A DNA stretch of 64,000 bases, from positions 62,001 to 126,000 of the forward strand of contig NBIV01000108.1 of assembly GCA_003194525.1 (NCBI GenBank), in the 5' to 3' direction. Of this stretch, positions 39,902 through 49,500 are shown in pieces. Positions within the stretch are counted from its first letter, which is position 1. Every line of letters begins with the position of its first letter. The translations under genes were made by a program, and so were the position numbers. Origin of the DNA: Gracilariopsis chorda. Lineage: Eukaryota; Rhodophyta; Florideophyceae; Gracilariales; Gracilariaceae. A model generated the notes under the pieces. The model did no database searches, was not told the origin of the DNA, and saw only the letters and a program-made list of their open reading frames with translations.

Positions 39902-40335
39902 TATCAGCGTGTTCAACAGACAGGAAACAGACTGGCGTGTTTTTGGTTTCGAGTCACATTAATTCCGCAATATGCGGCGCTTCACGAGAGCAGAGAAACA
40001 ACGCACAATCTGAGCACATTCAACGGGTGAGTGACAGAAGCTGCTCTGCGCGGCAGGGTGAAGGCTAGCAATCTTAGCCCTAGCCCTTGTCTGTCCGCTG
40101 CCGGATGAGGGCCAAGAGGATTAACAATCGATCCTTCCATCGTTGGCTTTCTACAGGCGAAGCAGCCACAAAAACTCCAGGCGTCGACGAACCGCCAGAA
40201 ATCGGAATCTGTGGCATTTCTCAATTTTTGTTTCGCCGTCTTTCATGGCTTGAATACGCGACGTTGCAGCAATACCTGAACATAGCAGGCGACTTGCTTC
40301 GATACTTGGCTTTACTTTCCTTCTGCCGAGTAAAA
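39902..40335. other. Divergent upstream region of the DUF3253 gene and TRM10
   Basis: About 430 bp. The TRM10 frame is open back to 40087 and has an ATG at 40105, but that stretch does not look like TRM10 sequence and the ATG at 40336 has a far better context. No other feature is seen. Confidence 0.4.
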
Positions 40336-41253
40336 ATGGGAGCCGCCTTAAGCCAGTTGTTTCGACCCCCAGAACTTCATCGGACACTCTCAGCCCCAGA
40401 CCATATTCCAGATCAACCTCAAGCAGTACAAACTTTGTCAAAGAATGCAAGGAAGAAACTTGCTCGTCAGCGCCGACTCCAAGAGCGGAAGGAAGCCCGA
40501 AAGGCTCAAAGACGAGAATTGAAAGCACAACAGAAAATCAAGAAACGACAAGAACGAGAGGAAGCACTGAAGCACTTAACGAAGGATGAAAGAGAGTCTA
40601 TACTTCGCGAGAGGATTGAGCATATTCAATCTGGACGTGCAGCGGAACGGGAGAAGAAAGCCCACGTTCGCAGTGTTCTTGAAAATCATACGAAATACAA
40701 TGTGTGTATTGATCTAGGTTGGAACGAACAAATGTTTGACAAGGAGAGAAAAAGTCTTGCACGACAACTAGCGTACTCATACAGTGCGCTTCGGAAAGCG
40801 GTTGAAGAAGGTTTGACACCAGTGCATCTGTCTATTGTGGGAGTTGATGATGTCATTAGGCCTGCGTTATCATGTGCAGCACAGGGATGGGATACATGGC
40901 CCGTAGTTCTGTCCGAAAAAGGACTTGTCGAAGTCTATGACAAGAAAAGGCTTGTCTATTTGACTCACGATGCTGAAGACGTGCTAGAGACCCTGGACCC
41001 TTCAGATGTTTATGTGATCGGTGGTCTCGTAGATAGAAACCGACTAAAGGGCGTGACCCGACAAAAAGCGGATGCCTTATCACTCCGATCAGCCAGGTTG
41101 AACTTGAACGAGAACATTTCGATTCAACACGGGACACCAGTTCTTACTGTTAACCACTGCGTTGAAATTCTTCTTCACACGGCTAATGGTCTTTCATGGA
41201 AAGATGCATACTTGAAAGTCCTTCCGCTACGCAAAGGAGTGAAGAGCTGTTGA
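40336..41253 (+). CDS. TRM10: tRNA (guanine-N1-)-methyltransferase TRM10
   Basis: The protein has 305 residues, close to yeast Trm10 (293). It is a SPOUT-class enzyme that methylates N1 of the purine at position 9 of tRNAs using S-adenosylmethionine. A Lys/Arg/Glu-rich helical N-terminal part (RKKLARQRRLQERKEARKAQ) is typical. The catalytic domain has NVCIDLGWNEQMFDKERKSL, then VYLTHDAEDVLETLDPSDVY, VIGGLVDRNRLKG, and NHCVEILL followed by W-KDAYLKVLPLRKG. The IGGLVDRN(R)xKG block and the C-terminal Val-Asn-His segment form the SAM-binding trefoil knot. The start at 40336 (aaaATGGga) is preferred to 40105. Cytosolic/nuclear type; no targeting peptide is needed. Confidence 0.93.
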   Translation: MGAALSQLFRPPELHRTLSAPDHIPDQPQAVQTLSKNARKKLARQRRLQERKEARKAQRRELKAQQKIKKRQEREEALKHLTKDERESILRERIEHIQSGRAAEREKKAHVRSVLENHTKYNVCIDLGWNEQMFDKERKSLARQLAYSYSALRKAVEEGLTPVHLSIVGVDDVIRPALSCAAQGWDTWPVVLSEKGLVEVYDKKRLVYLTHDAEDVLETLDPSDVYVIGGLVDRNRLKGVTRQKADALSLRSARLNLNENISIQHGTPVLTVNHCVEILLHTANGLSWKDAYLKVLPLRKGVKSC

Positions 41254-43083
41254 ATTTGTGAACGTGTTCTTCAAATGGGTGCGGCTGGGACCGGCACATG
41301 ACTTCACTTTCTCGTATCGTTTTGGCATTATCTTCATCGAAATAATCCCCTCTGGACGACTGCTAGTGGCTTTTTTCAAAAGGTTCATCTTAACATTGAA
41401 CCCAACGCGCCGGGTATCCGCGTGAGGAGTATTGTTGACCTAAGGCACCTACGTCAGAATAGTGAAAAGGAAGAATGCAACCCAACGCCGCGCCGATTCA
41501 TCATTTGTATGTATACAGTCCACAGGGCACGTGGCCTCATTATGGCGTCGTGGTAGAATCTAATCGTACACGAGAGTTTTCCTTTTTGACGAGAGCAATA
41601 TGCTATCTTCCAAGAAAAAATTCTCTCTTCGTAAGGAGGCTACACAGTCCTCGGCCGCTGCTATCGAAGAAGAAATATTCTCTCTTTGTGCCGTAACACC
41701 TGTCCTAATCTCTGTCTCTAGAATGTTGGCTCTACGTGCTACGAAGAATACTCTCTTTGCTTTCAAAGTTAAACTCCCAAGGAAGGCCCTGCTGCGGATC
41801 CATTTCGCCTTTCGCCTGATCAGCACACACAGGCACATCGCAGCATCCATTGTCCCCGAGGTTGGGCCACAGGTGTTTCCAGCGTGATTCGTTATCGCAT
41901 TCCAAGCAGCACACAAAGCAGCAACTCCAGACGAGCTACTATGGACCTGGCTATGGCCCGTATCCAACGGACGAAAGTGTCTGACCCTTATGTTGTAATT
42001 AGACATCAAGGAACCACAGCAAAGGAGAAGAAGAAGAAGGACGTGTCTCGAGCGATGACGAAAATGCAAGCGTTTCTCTGCCATGACAGGTTGATGCAAA
42101 GCTTAAGCCAGAACGAGACTCTTGCTCGTGCTTAAGAACGAGATCATGATATGAAATCTCGTCCAGCGCCTTCTCCTTTACCCGTACGCTATCTGTGTAA
42201 CAAGGGTATGCCGAGTCTTACCCGACTCGACGCTGGATCAACAGTTGTCACAACCACAACGACAGAGCCTCTTTAAATAGAAAGTTGTTTAACTATGCTC
42301 TCTAGCAGGCGATTACTAAGAGTTAGCGGACTGCTAGCAAGCTAACCCCTTACCCTTCTTACCAAGGGTAAACGGTACCAACCTGGCCAAATGACATGCT
42401 GGTAGTTTCCATGAGAAGCTTTCTACAACCGGTGAGCTTTCAGACTCTGCACCCTTTTCTGATAGCCTGCTATGGGATCTCATTGCAAAAGAGGTCGTTC
42501 AACTTGTCCAGGCGATTGGTCAGCTTGCCGGTGGAAAGTCATGAAAAGGCCCCCGTCTAACTGCACGTACGCAGTCGGTCACGAGCCTGTTGTCAGAAGA
42601 AGATCCAACCGCCGTTTCCCTGAAGTTTTTCCCTCGAAGGAAGAGCTCCAAAGGAGCTTCTGGACGGGGGGTTTTCCAGGTTTTTCTCGGAGGTCTACGC
42701 TTGGGTCGGATGATGATGCAAGCTACTCGCCGGTTCTTTTGTCTGGTCTCACCGATGATAAGAGGATTGGGCAAAAGGACGTCGTCAATGGTTTCTATGG
42801 CGGCCAACGTGGTACACGCGAAGCGCCTTGTCGTGGTGTGCCGCTTAACCGACGACCTCTAGAGGGTGAATGAAGAGGTGCAGAGAAGAAGACGATAGTC
42901 GTCGGAAACGAAACGCTTCAGCGGTTGAAGACACCTACTGGACCTAATACTTTCTTCGTGTCATATGTAGCCCAGTGAGTGTAGAACGGCTGCTGGTTTG
43001 TAGTTCGTGGCTACGGTATATGAGAAAGTATTATAGGTTGTTGGGGCTCTTAGCAAACCCCCGCGCTACGAGCAATTAAATGT
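41254..43083. other. Accessory-looking intergenic region
   Basis: About 1.8 kb with several overlapping ORFs on both strands (41475-41696 +, 41600-41887 +, 41560-42099 -, 41884-42135 +, 42472-42873 +). None is recognisable, and their mutual overlap makes most of them chance frames. Three near-copies of a pyrimidine string (aagaaNNNttctctctt) lie at about 41614, 41669 and 41746. Palindromic repeats are at 42322-42371. A short open frame reading LLWDLIAKEVVQLVQAIG near 42467-42537 is protein-like but isolated. Confidence 0.4.
42350..42371. repeat. Inverted repeat, ACCCTT/AAGGGT family, copy 1
   Basis: TTACCCTT (42350-42357) and AAGGGTAA (42364-42371) are exact reverse complements with a 6-nt loop, next to AACGGTACCAACC. 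It belongs to the dispersed family described in findings. Confidence 0.6.
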
Positions 43084-43380
43084 ATGCGTGTTCGTAAAAG
43101 AGAGAGAGCGAGTCATTGCAAAATGTGTTGTCACGGGGAGCCTCCCAACAGCTCACAAAATAGCCCTTTCTCGCTTGACTATAACGATGAATCAGGTTCG
43201 AGCTGGGCACACGAAACTATCGATGTTGACGCAAATCATCTGAAAACTATACAGAGCACGCATTATTTGTTTGCTCACTTTGATTCTCTTCATGAAATCA
43301 TTCATACACTTCATACTCGAAAAGAGATATACGCTCATGGAATCGATGGCAGTTTTATGTCGCACATGGGCTACGCCTGA
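43084..43380 (+). CDS. Hypothetical small protein, weakly supported
   Basis: An ATG-started frame of 98 residues: a basic start (MRVRKRERASHCKMCCHGE) and then a mixed, protein-like stretch with several His (ETIDVDANHLKTIQSTHYLF, DSLHEIIHTLHTRKEIYAHG). An alternative frame starting near 43337 continues ESMAVLCRTWATPEEMAPED and is equally protein-like. One of the two could be a gene, or both could be debris of one frame-shifted ORF. No family is recognised. Confidence 0.25.
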   Translation: MRVRKRERASHCKMCCHGEPPNSSQNSPFSLDYNDESGSSWAHETIDVDANHLKTIQSTHYLFAHFDSLHEIIHTLHTRKEIYAHGIDGSFMSHMGYA

Positions 43381-43458
43381 AGAAATGGCACCTGAGGATA
43401 AGGCTAGAAGATTGCTTCTGACTCAGGAGATCTTATGCTCGTGCTTTCACCGGAGCTT

Positions 43459-43909
43459 TCAATCGCGCTCTGATTCATTTTCATGTACTAAGTGTTCCAC
43501 TTCTTCCCGTGTGATGGAAAGAACCTTATGGCAATCCAAGAACTTCCTCTTGTATCGCTCCTCAAGTTTCTCCCCAAAAACTGAAGGCGACCCTTGTTTG
43601 TCCCACGTCTTCTGGCTTGTAGGAGTTACTGTATACAACAGGATGAACGATGTGATGGTTTCAAATTCTTTCTTGGAGAGAGTTGTTTGTAGTTCTGCCA
43701 CAATATCGGGTACCATGACGTCCTGCAAAACAAGAAAAGCACAGCGATAACAACAACATGAGTCCCCAACAAGACCGCCGACAACCGACAAACAGATAAA
43801 CAACAAACACAACACTCACTGACAAAACCACTAATCCTTCGTTACCAAAAGCGTCGCGAGCAACGCAAGACGACGATAACGACAACGACGACTGAGAGTC
43901 GGAAAACAA
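43459..43909 (-). CDS. Unrecognised small protein (two exons)
   Basis: Exon 1 is 43820-43909 (30 codons, MFSDSQSSLSLSSSCVARDA) and exon 2 is 43459-43722 (88 codons with stop). The 97-nt intron reads GTGAGT...TTTTGCAG and is phase 0 on both sides; the joined protein has 117 residues. Exon 2 is convincing as protein: DVMVPDIVAELQTTLSKKEF, then ETITSFILLYTVTPTSQKTW, a Lys/Arg/Glu-rich helix (EKLEERYKRKFLDCHKVLSI) and an acidic tail. I cannot name the family. It lies among repeats in an otherwise gene-poor stretch, so it may be lineage-specific or element-borne. Confidence 0.5.
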
Positions 43910-44046
43910 TCAGTCAGCTGCCGAGCATACAAAACGTCCATCTCTTTTACTTTTCTTGTTCCAGTGTGGATGCAATTACCGCTTACAGGGTTAGCGGCTA
44001 GCAGTTACCCTTCGAACACCCCTTCTCCCCAGATATGCAAAAACGA

Positions 44047-44066
44047 TACCCTTGGCACCAAGGGTA
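44047..44066. repeat. Inverted repeat, ACCCTT/AAGGGT family, copy 2
   Basis: TACCCTTGG (44047-44055) and CCAAGGGTA (44058-44066) form a nearly continuous 20-bp palindrome with a 2-nt centre. Confidence 0.75.
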
Positions 44067-44138
44067 GAGTTATGAAAGCACCGGTTTTCACAGCAACAAA
44101 GAATTGTATTTTGAACATTTCGAAGCTTTTCTTTGTAA

Positions 44139-44169
44139 TACCCCTTGGTACAAAGTTTGTACCGAGGTA
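44139..44169. repeat. Inverted repeat, ACCCTT/AAGGGT family, copy 3 (diverged)
   Basis: TACCCCTTGGTAC (44139-44151) and GTACCGAGGTA (44159-44169) pair imperfectly around AAAGTTT. The shared core is TACC...GGTAC. Confidence 0.5.
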
Positions 44170-44698
44170 ACAGCCTCTTTGCACTACTCTAGCGAGCCAA
44201 GCTAGCTAGCTACTAGAGAGCAGCTGAGAGTGGTCTTACTGCTACGATCCGTTCTTAGACTTGCGCATTCTGGCCTGTAACCCTTACCTCATACCGGTGC
44301 TCGCAAATCACCTTACCCAAACCGACTGAAGATCGCTCCTGAGAAGTAAGACTGGAGAAAGTAGAAGTGTTTTTCGAGTTGCTGTTCTCCTATAGAGATA
44401 TACGAAGGTGTAACGAAGACGAACGGTGGGGGCATTTATTTGGCCTTTGGGTACGAGGAGGCTTCAGCTACCTAAGTGCATCCGTTGAATCCGCAGGTAA
44501 AGCGTGTAAGAATTAATGCTTAAGCCGTTTTCACAGGTAAGTCCGAATATTTCGCTTCGTCTCGTTTTATCAAAGACAAAGACAGACATATTTGAAACCA
44601 GATTGCGTACGACGGTACTTCCAGAGACGGATAGAGCCACCGAGTTCTTGAGTGTTTTTTAAGCATACTCCTACTTGAAGGCGCTCTGTGCCTCTGAT

Positions 44699-45928
44699 AT
44701 GTGCTCAAGACTCAAAGGGGTCCTGTGCCTTGGTGTGGCCTCTTCTACGTACTTTAATCTAGTTGCATGCGAGGCTCCAAGTCGTGATGGATCATGGACG
44801 CGGTGGCTATTCCAGGAAGAAATTCCTATCACTAAAAAGCGGAAAGAGAAGGGCAACGTTCTCACAGAATCCCCGGGCAAAGTTTTGGTGTGGGGCGGAA
44901 TGTTTGGAAAACTTCCGCGCACCATAAAAGGACTACAAGAGAACATCAAGAAAGTGGCTATTGGCAATGGTTTTGGGGGAGCGATTTCGAGTGAAGGCCT
45001 GCTTTACGGATTTACGTCAAGGACCGGTAAGGATAGTGTTCAACAAATAGATATTCCAGGAAAGCCTACACATTTAGAAGTCATGGAGTCCAACCGACAA
45101 CTTGTTTTGCTCAATTCAAAAGGAAGAGTGTATATCTCATCAGTTGGGGACCAGGGTGGCTTTGAGCCGGCAAGGATGATGGAAGGGATCCTAAGAAAGG
45201 TAAAAGTAGATCGTCTATCGTGCGGGCGAGAGCATTGCGTTGCGTTATCTGACAGAGGACAAGTCATTGCTTGGGGTAACTCGAACGAGTATGGCCAGCT
45301 CGGAAAGAGCAGTAAGCATCTGAACCCTCAAACCCCAAGAGTAGTGGACATTCCTGGTAATGCTTCTATCACAGATGTCGCGTGTGGTGATCAACACTCA
45401 GTGTTCATAGATCTCAAAGGAGGTGTCTATAGTGTCGGATGTGACAAATGGGCGCAACTGGGAGTGTCATCAGAACCTTGGTTGAAGGGCCATGAACGCT
45501 TTACGAACGGAGTTCAGAGAGCAAGTCTTCTAAAAGGGCTTGCTGGGTCTGAAGTGGCGTGTGGAAGTCAGCACAGTGTTCTACTGGTGAAAGATGGAAC
45601 GGTGTTCACTTTTGGCTTCAATCAATGGGGTCAACTGGGCCACCATAACTATTCTAGCCTGGCTCCCCCTTCCCCTATAGCCAATTACAATATTAGAGCA
45701 GTCTCTGTGTGCGCGGGAGAGAATCATACCTGCTTAGTAACTGAATATGGGGAGCTTATGTGTATTGGTTGTAATGAGTATGGTCAGCTTGGAATCGGAA
45801 CGCTGCAATCTTCTATGAAATGGAGGAAGGTTAAGGCAGAAAGAAAAGTAGTACGACCATCATACATACACAGCAGCGGGCTTGCAACAGCTGTTGTCGT
45901 TGACAAGGATTTGTACAAGGACAAGTAG
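44699..45928 (+). CDS. RCC1-repeat protein, mitochondrial RCC1L/FMP25-like
   Basis: The protein has 409 residues from the ATG at 44699. It forms a seven-bladed RCC1-type propeller. Repeats are clear in the second half: CGREHCVALSDRGQVIAWGN then EYGQLG, VACGDQHSVFIDLKGGVYSV then WAQLG, VACGSQHSVLLVKDGTVFTF then QWGQLG, and CAGENHTCLV then YGQLGIG. The N-terminal ~25 residues include a hydrophobic, possibly targeting stretch, followed by a Lys-rich patch (PITKKRKEKGNV) and KVLVWGGMFGKL. The order of a degenerate N-terminal half and a Lys patch recalls RCC1L/FMP25 proteins, which act in mitochondrial ribosome or complex III assembly. A role as Ran exchange factor is less likely. Subgroup assignment is an inference. 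Confidence 0.8.
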   Translation: MCSRLKGVLCLGVASSTYFNLVACEAPSRDGSWTRWLFQEEIPITKKRKEKGNVLTESPGKVLVWGGMFGKLPRTIKGLQENIKKVAIGNGFGGAISSEGLLYGFTSRTGKDSVQQIDIPGKPTHLEVMESNRQLVLLNSKGRVYISSVGDQGGFEPARMMEGILRKVKVDRLSCGREHCVALSDRGQVIAWGNSNEYGQLGKSSKHLNPQTPRVVDIPGNASITDVACGDQHSVFIDLKGGVYSVGCDKWAQLGVSSEPWLKGHERFTNGVQRASLLKGLAGSEVACGSQHSVLLVKDGTVFTFGFNQWGQLGHHNYSSLAPPSPIANYNIRAVSVCAGENHTCLVTEYGELMCIGCNEYGQLGIGTLQSSMKWRKVKAERKVVRPSYIHSSGLATAVVVDKDLYKDK

Positions 45929-46547
45929 AATACGCTGCCCGAACAAGCTACTTAAATCGATAGAAGCCATCCATCATCATCATCCAGAATCTGTAATCAG
46001 CAAGAGAGCAGGAAAGACTTCCCATGATTCCTGGGGACAATGATGAGATTTTTTCAAACTCTACTCATGTTCAGTACCAAAAGAAAACTCAATACCAGAA
46101 CTGAAACACTTTTCCACATGCATAGCTGCAAAGGCGTAGAGGTTAGCAATAGCTAGCAGTCTTATCCTTATAATACTTGGAGCAAACAGCCGTGTATTTG
46201 CGCAGCCAAGTACGTGTTAAGGCTGGCTCGTTTGAACAGTAAGGCGACAAATGCCCATGTGTTCTTATACCTTTGGACACTACTCTGAAGAGCACAATCG
46301 TCGCAAACAAATGATATGATCCAGAACGGTTAGTTGTTACATGAACAATCCTACATTGTTTCTTCCAAGTTTTATGAACTACCTTGAACATCTCAAATGC
46401 GTAACTATGTACAGTTTCTGGCATGGTAATCTTCTAAAGGGGTATGCGAGTCTTCATCTTGAAGGGATTCTTGATTCAACCGAGATCTCTTCGCAGTGTA
46501 GCCCCAAGAGTCACTGTTTGGTTCTGTTGCTTCAACTCAATCTAATT
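45929..46547. other. Convergent spacer between the RCC1-like and HUWE1-like genes
   Basis: About 620 bp. It was searched on the minus strand for a continuation of the HUWE1-like protein; no HECT-like or other coherent frame is present. A CATCATCATC microsatellite lies near 45968-45981 and a GGTTAGCAATAGCTAGCAGT repeat word at 46141-46160. Confidence 0.5.
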
Positions 46548-49500
46548 CTACCAGTGTCGATGACTGCTACTTGAGAAAGAAATTTCATCATTTCCCGAGT
46601 CTCCAGTCATCGCTATGTGTGCCGATGCCTGTCCCAGAAAAGCTAGGGCCTTCAAAACAGCGGCGGTTACTTCAAAGTGCTTCGAAACAGATGTGTCCAT
46701 CTTGTTCAGACTCCTTGCAAGGTCGTTGGCGAGGTCTGTTTTCAGGATTGCTCGTAGCACCCGGAGTTTGGTTCCCGACGTTATGCAGCTAGCAATACCT
46801 CGAACTGCGTCCACGTTGACAACTGCTTTGTCAGCCTCTACTTTTGCAGCGGCAGCTAGTGCTTGTACAGTTGCATTATGAGTATTCGCAGATTTCGAGC
46901 ACAATGCGTAGAGAAGCTTCCGCGTTGGGCTTATCAGAAGCTCGTCATTCTGTGGAATGGCTCCCGCCAATGACGGTAGTTCATAGTTACTCGAGGCTTC
47001 AAATGGAAGGCATGTTTGAACAACGTAATCCAGAGCAGATCCATCTACTGCCTTTGACGGCGACTCAGTCGACAGGAATGCCACTGCGGCCATTTGAAAC
47101 AGCTGAATAAGCTCAGCCAGGGTTTCTAGAGCAAACTGGGTTAGGTCTTGATTCGAATTAAGGTTCACTGAAGATACAAAGCTCCTCGTAGGACCTGTGT
47201 CCTTCTTCGCCTTCGAAACCAGTAAATGCGACAAAGCGTTGATCACTTCCTTGATGTTTGGCCTTTCATTCAGTTTTCCCACCATATCCGGGAAACGGAG
47301 CGCTTCTTGTTCTTGTAGCTGAAGTTGACTGCCTGCCAGAAGTTCAATGGCTTCCACAGTGTGTGAAGCCGCTGAAACAAAGCTGTTCATACTTCTGCTC
47401 ATCATCGGCGCAGAAGCGGATAACAAATACTTCACGGTGAATCCCGATCTAGCGCGCGGTTGGGCAACCAATGAGTGAATCTCTGCAATCATCGCTTCCT
47501 CCAACGTCCTTGGGTCTTCCACAATGTGCCGAAGAATCGTTTTCACAAGTGCCCTTACAGTTCGATAATCGGTTCCATGTGCAACCCTGGTATCCAACTG
47601 CGGTAGAGCCAAAAGGGCGGGTACTGCACCAGCCTCGTACGCCTTCTTTGCAATGTCCCAGTCGCGGGTAATAGACGCTAATAACTGAAGACAAGCCACC
47701 AGCGTGTCTCCAATTTTCATGTTCCGCCACATGCGAATACACTCCATGCAGATGTCAAGAACTGATCTTTTTTGCAGTCGTTGTGAATCATCGACTTCTA
47801 CGTCAGGAACCATCTCTCTGATGGCCATTTTGGTCCGATCAATCGCAGCTTCTTTATGCTGTCTTGCAATGGCTTTAACTCTTGCGAGTTCATCGTTAAC
47901 ATCTCCAACATCATTCTTCGCTTGCTTTATAGATTGGGTGCCATTAGGAGATTGCATATCGACATCATTTGGCTGGACATCTGCATCCTTGCGCGCTTCT
48001 TCGGACTTGCGCGAACGATCGCCTAGCGCTTTGGTGAGGTGCACGACAGCTCTTTCAACGCCGTTACCGGTCGTATCTTCAGTGTCCATCTTATCACCTG
48101 CATCGCGTTCTTTCTTCGCCTTTTCATCTCCTCTAGCAAGTATCTTGCCACGCTTTGAAAACTCGATAAGGTTATCTTTGAACTCATATCTGTACCTTGC
48201 GTCAAGTAGCAACATGCATGAGGTCATCCATCGCAATATCGCTTCCTCAACTCGGGATGGGATATGCGGAACTTCGCTTCCTGCCTTTGTTCGAGGAGAG
48301 AAAGCTGGCGGCTCTTTTGTGCCTCTTTCCACGAACCGTCGCTTCCGGCTCTCAGAGCTCCTCGCGTTACCGTTTCCCTGATCTTCTTTGATAGATAACT
48401 GTTTAATCGGCTGTGTAGCCTCTTGGTCAACATTAGGATCTCTAGAAGCATCTTCCAAATCTGAAATCAATCTTCTGAGAGTCTTAAATGCCAACTCAAA
48501 CACGCCGTTTTCCGTCAAACATTTTCTACTCCTGTATCCTCCGTAGTGGGCCAAAAGTGTGGCAACGCGGCCTACGGTGGAGATATCCTGGTGAGGATTG
48601 GTATTTAGAGCATGAATCAAGCCTTCATTGATCAGTTTGGAAATTACTTCGAGACTTTGATTTGTTAAAGCCCCATCTTTTTGCAAAGCCGATAACAACT
48701 CCACGCAAAGAAAGGAGAGGTCTTCAGTTCCGTTTTTAGCGTACTGCACAATCTCTTGGATCACCTCTATCAGTGACTGAAACATGCCCTGCTTGATGTC
48801 CTTAAACGCTTCAATTTGTACGGGTAATATTTTCAGACTCTCAGTATTCATCTTACTCTCTTGTTCGTTGCTCAGTTGATGCTCAGAAATAGAGTTGTGA
48901 ACAACCCGAATTATCTCTGAAATTTCTTGAGCTTCCAATTGTGTTGACTGCTTCAGACCTGAGCGGAGAAGATGAATGTCAGTCCTTAACGAACGACGAA
49001 GAAGATCTACGTCATCGGTATCCACGGTGCGTGACAGGATCTTTGGTTTCGAACTCGTCAACCGACCAGCCTGAGCTGTTAGGGTCCCCGATTCCTCATC
49101 ACTGTCTTTGCTTGGAAGGGAAGGAGAAGAGCCGCGATTACTATTTTCATTCTCTGAAAAGTCAACTGGGCCTGCAGAACCTGAGTCCATCATAACCTCA
49201 TCAGTTGGTGTTTGCGGTCCTGCCAGAACATCTTGTATCATTTGACGCACAATCGCTCTCCCATCTACTTCATCGTCACTTTGTGATTGATCCACATCAT
49301 CCCCTCTCTGGTTAGAGTCCTGTTCCTGGTCATGTTCATCTCCACTACCTTGGTCATCTCTTTCCCAGTTCCTTTCGTCGTCACTAGCAGCAGAATCTAT
49401 GTCACCGTCCATGTGAGCAAGAAGCCACTCCGTTGCATGCTCAACACCACCTGGTGCGGTCCTTCGAATGGCTATCCTGGCCATTCTTTCTGAGAATCCC

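Larger units (their letters stand above)
43910..44698. other. Repeat-bearing spacer before the RCC1-like gene
   Basis: About 790 bp with two clear palindromes (44047-44066 and 44139-44169), a GGTTAGCGGCTAGCAG string (43989-44004) and a run of CTAG/GCTAGC words near 44205-44220. The last part should hold the RCC1-like promoter. No gene is seen. Confidence 0.5.

Noticed and set aside
41560-42099. 179-codon minus-strand ORF overlapping two + strand ORFs
   Set aside because: The three frames exclude one another, none is recognisable, and the minus frame includes a Leu/Cys run caused by a simple GAA/GAG repeat on the other strand.
45929-46547. Possible hidden HECT exons downstream of the HUWE1-like stop
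   Set aside because: All three minus frames were read; none has HECT motifs, and the space is far too small.
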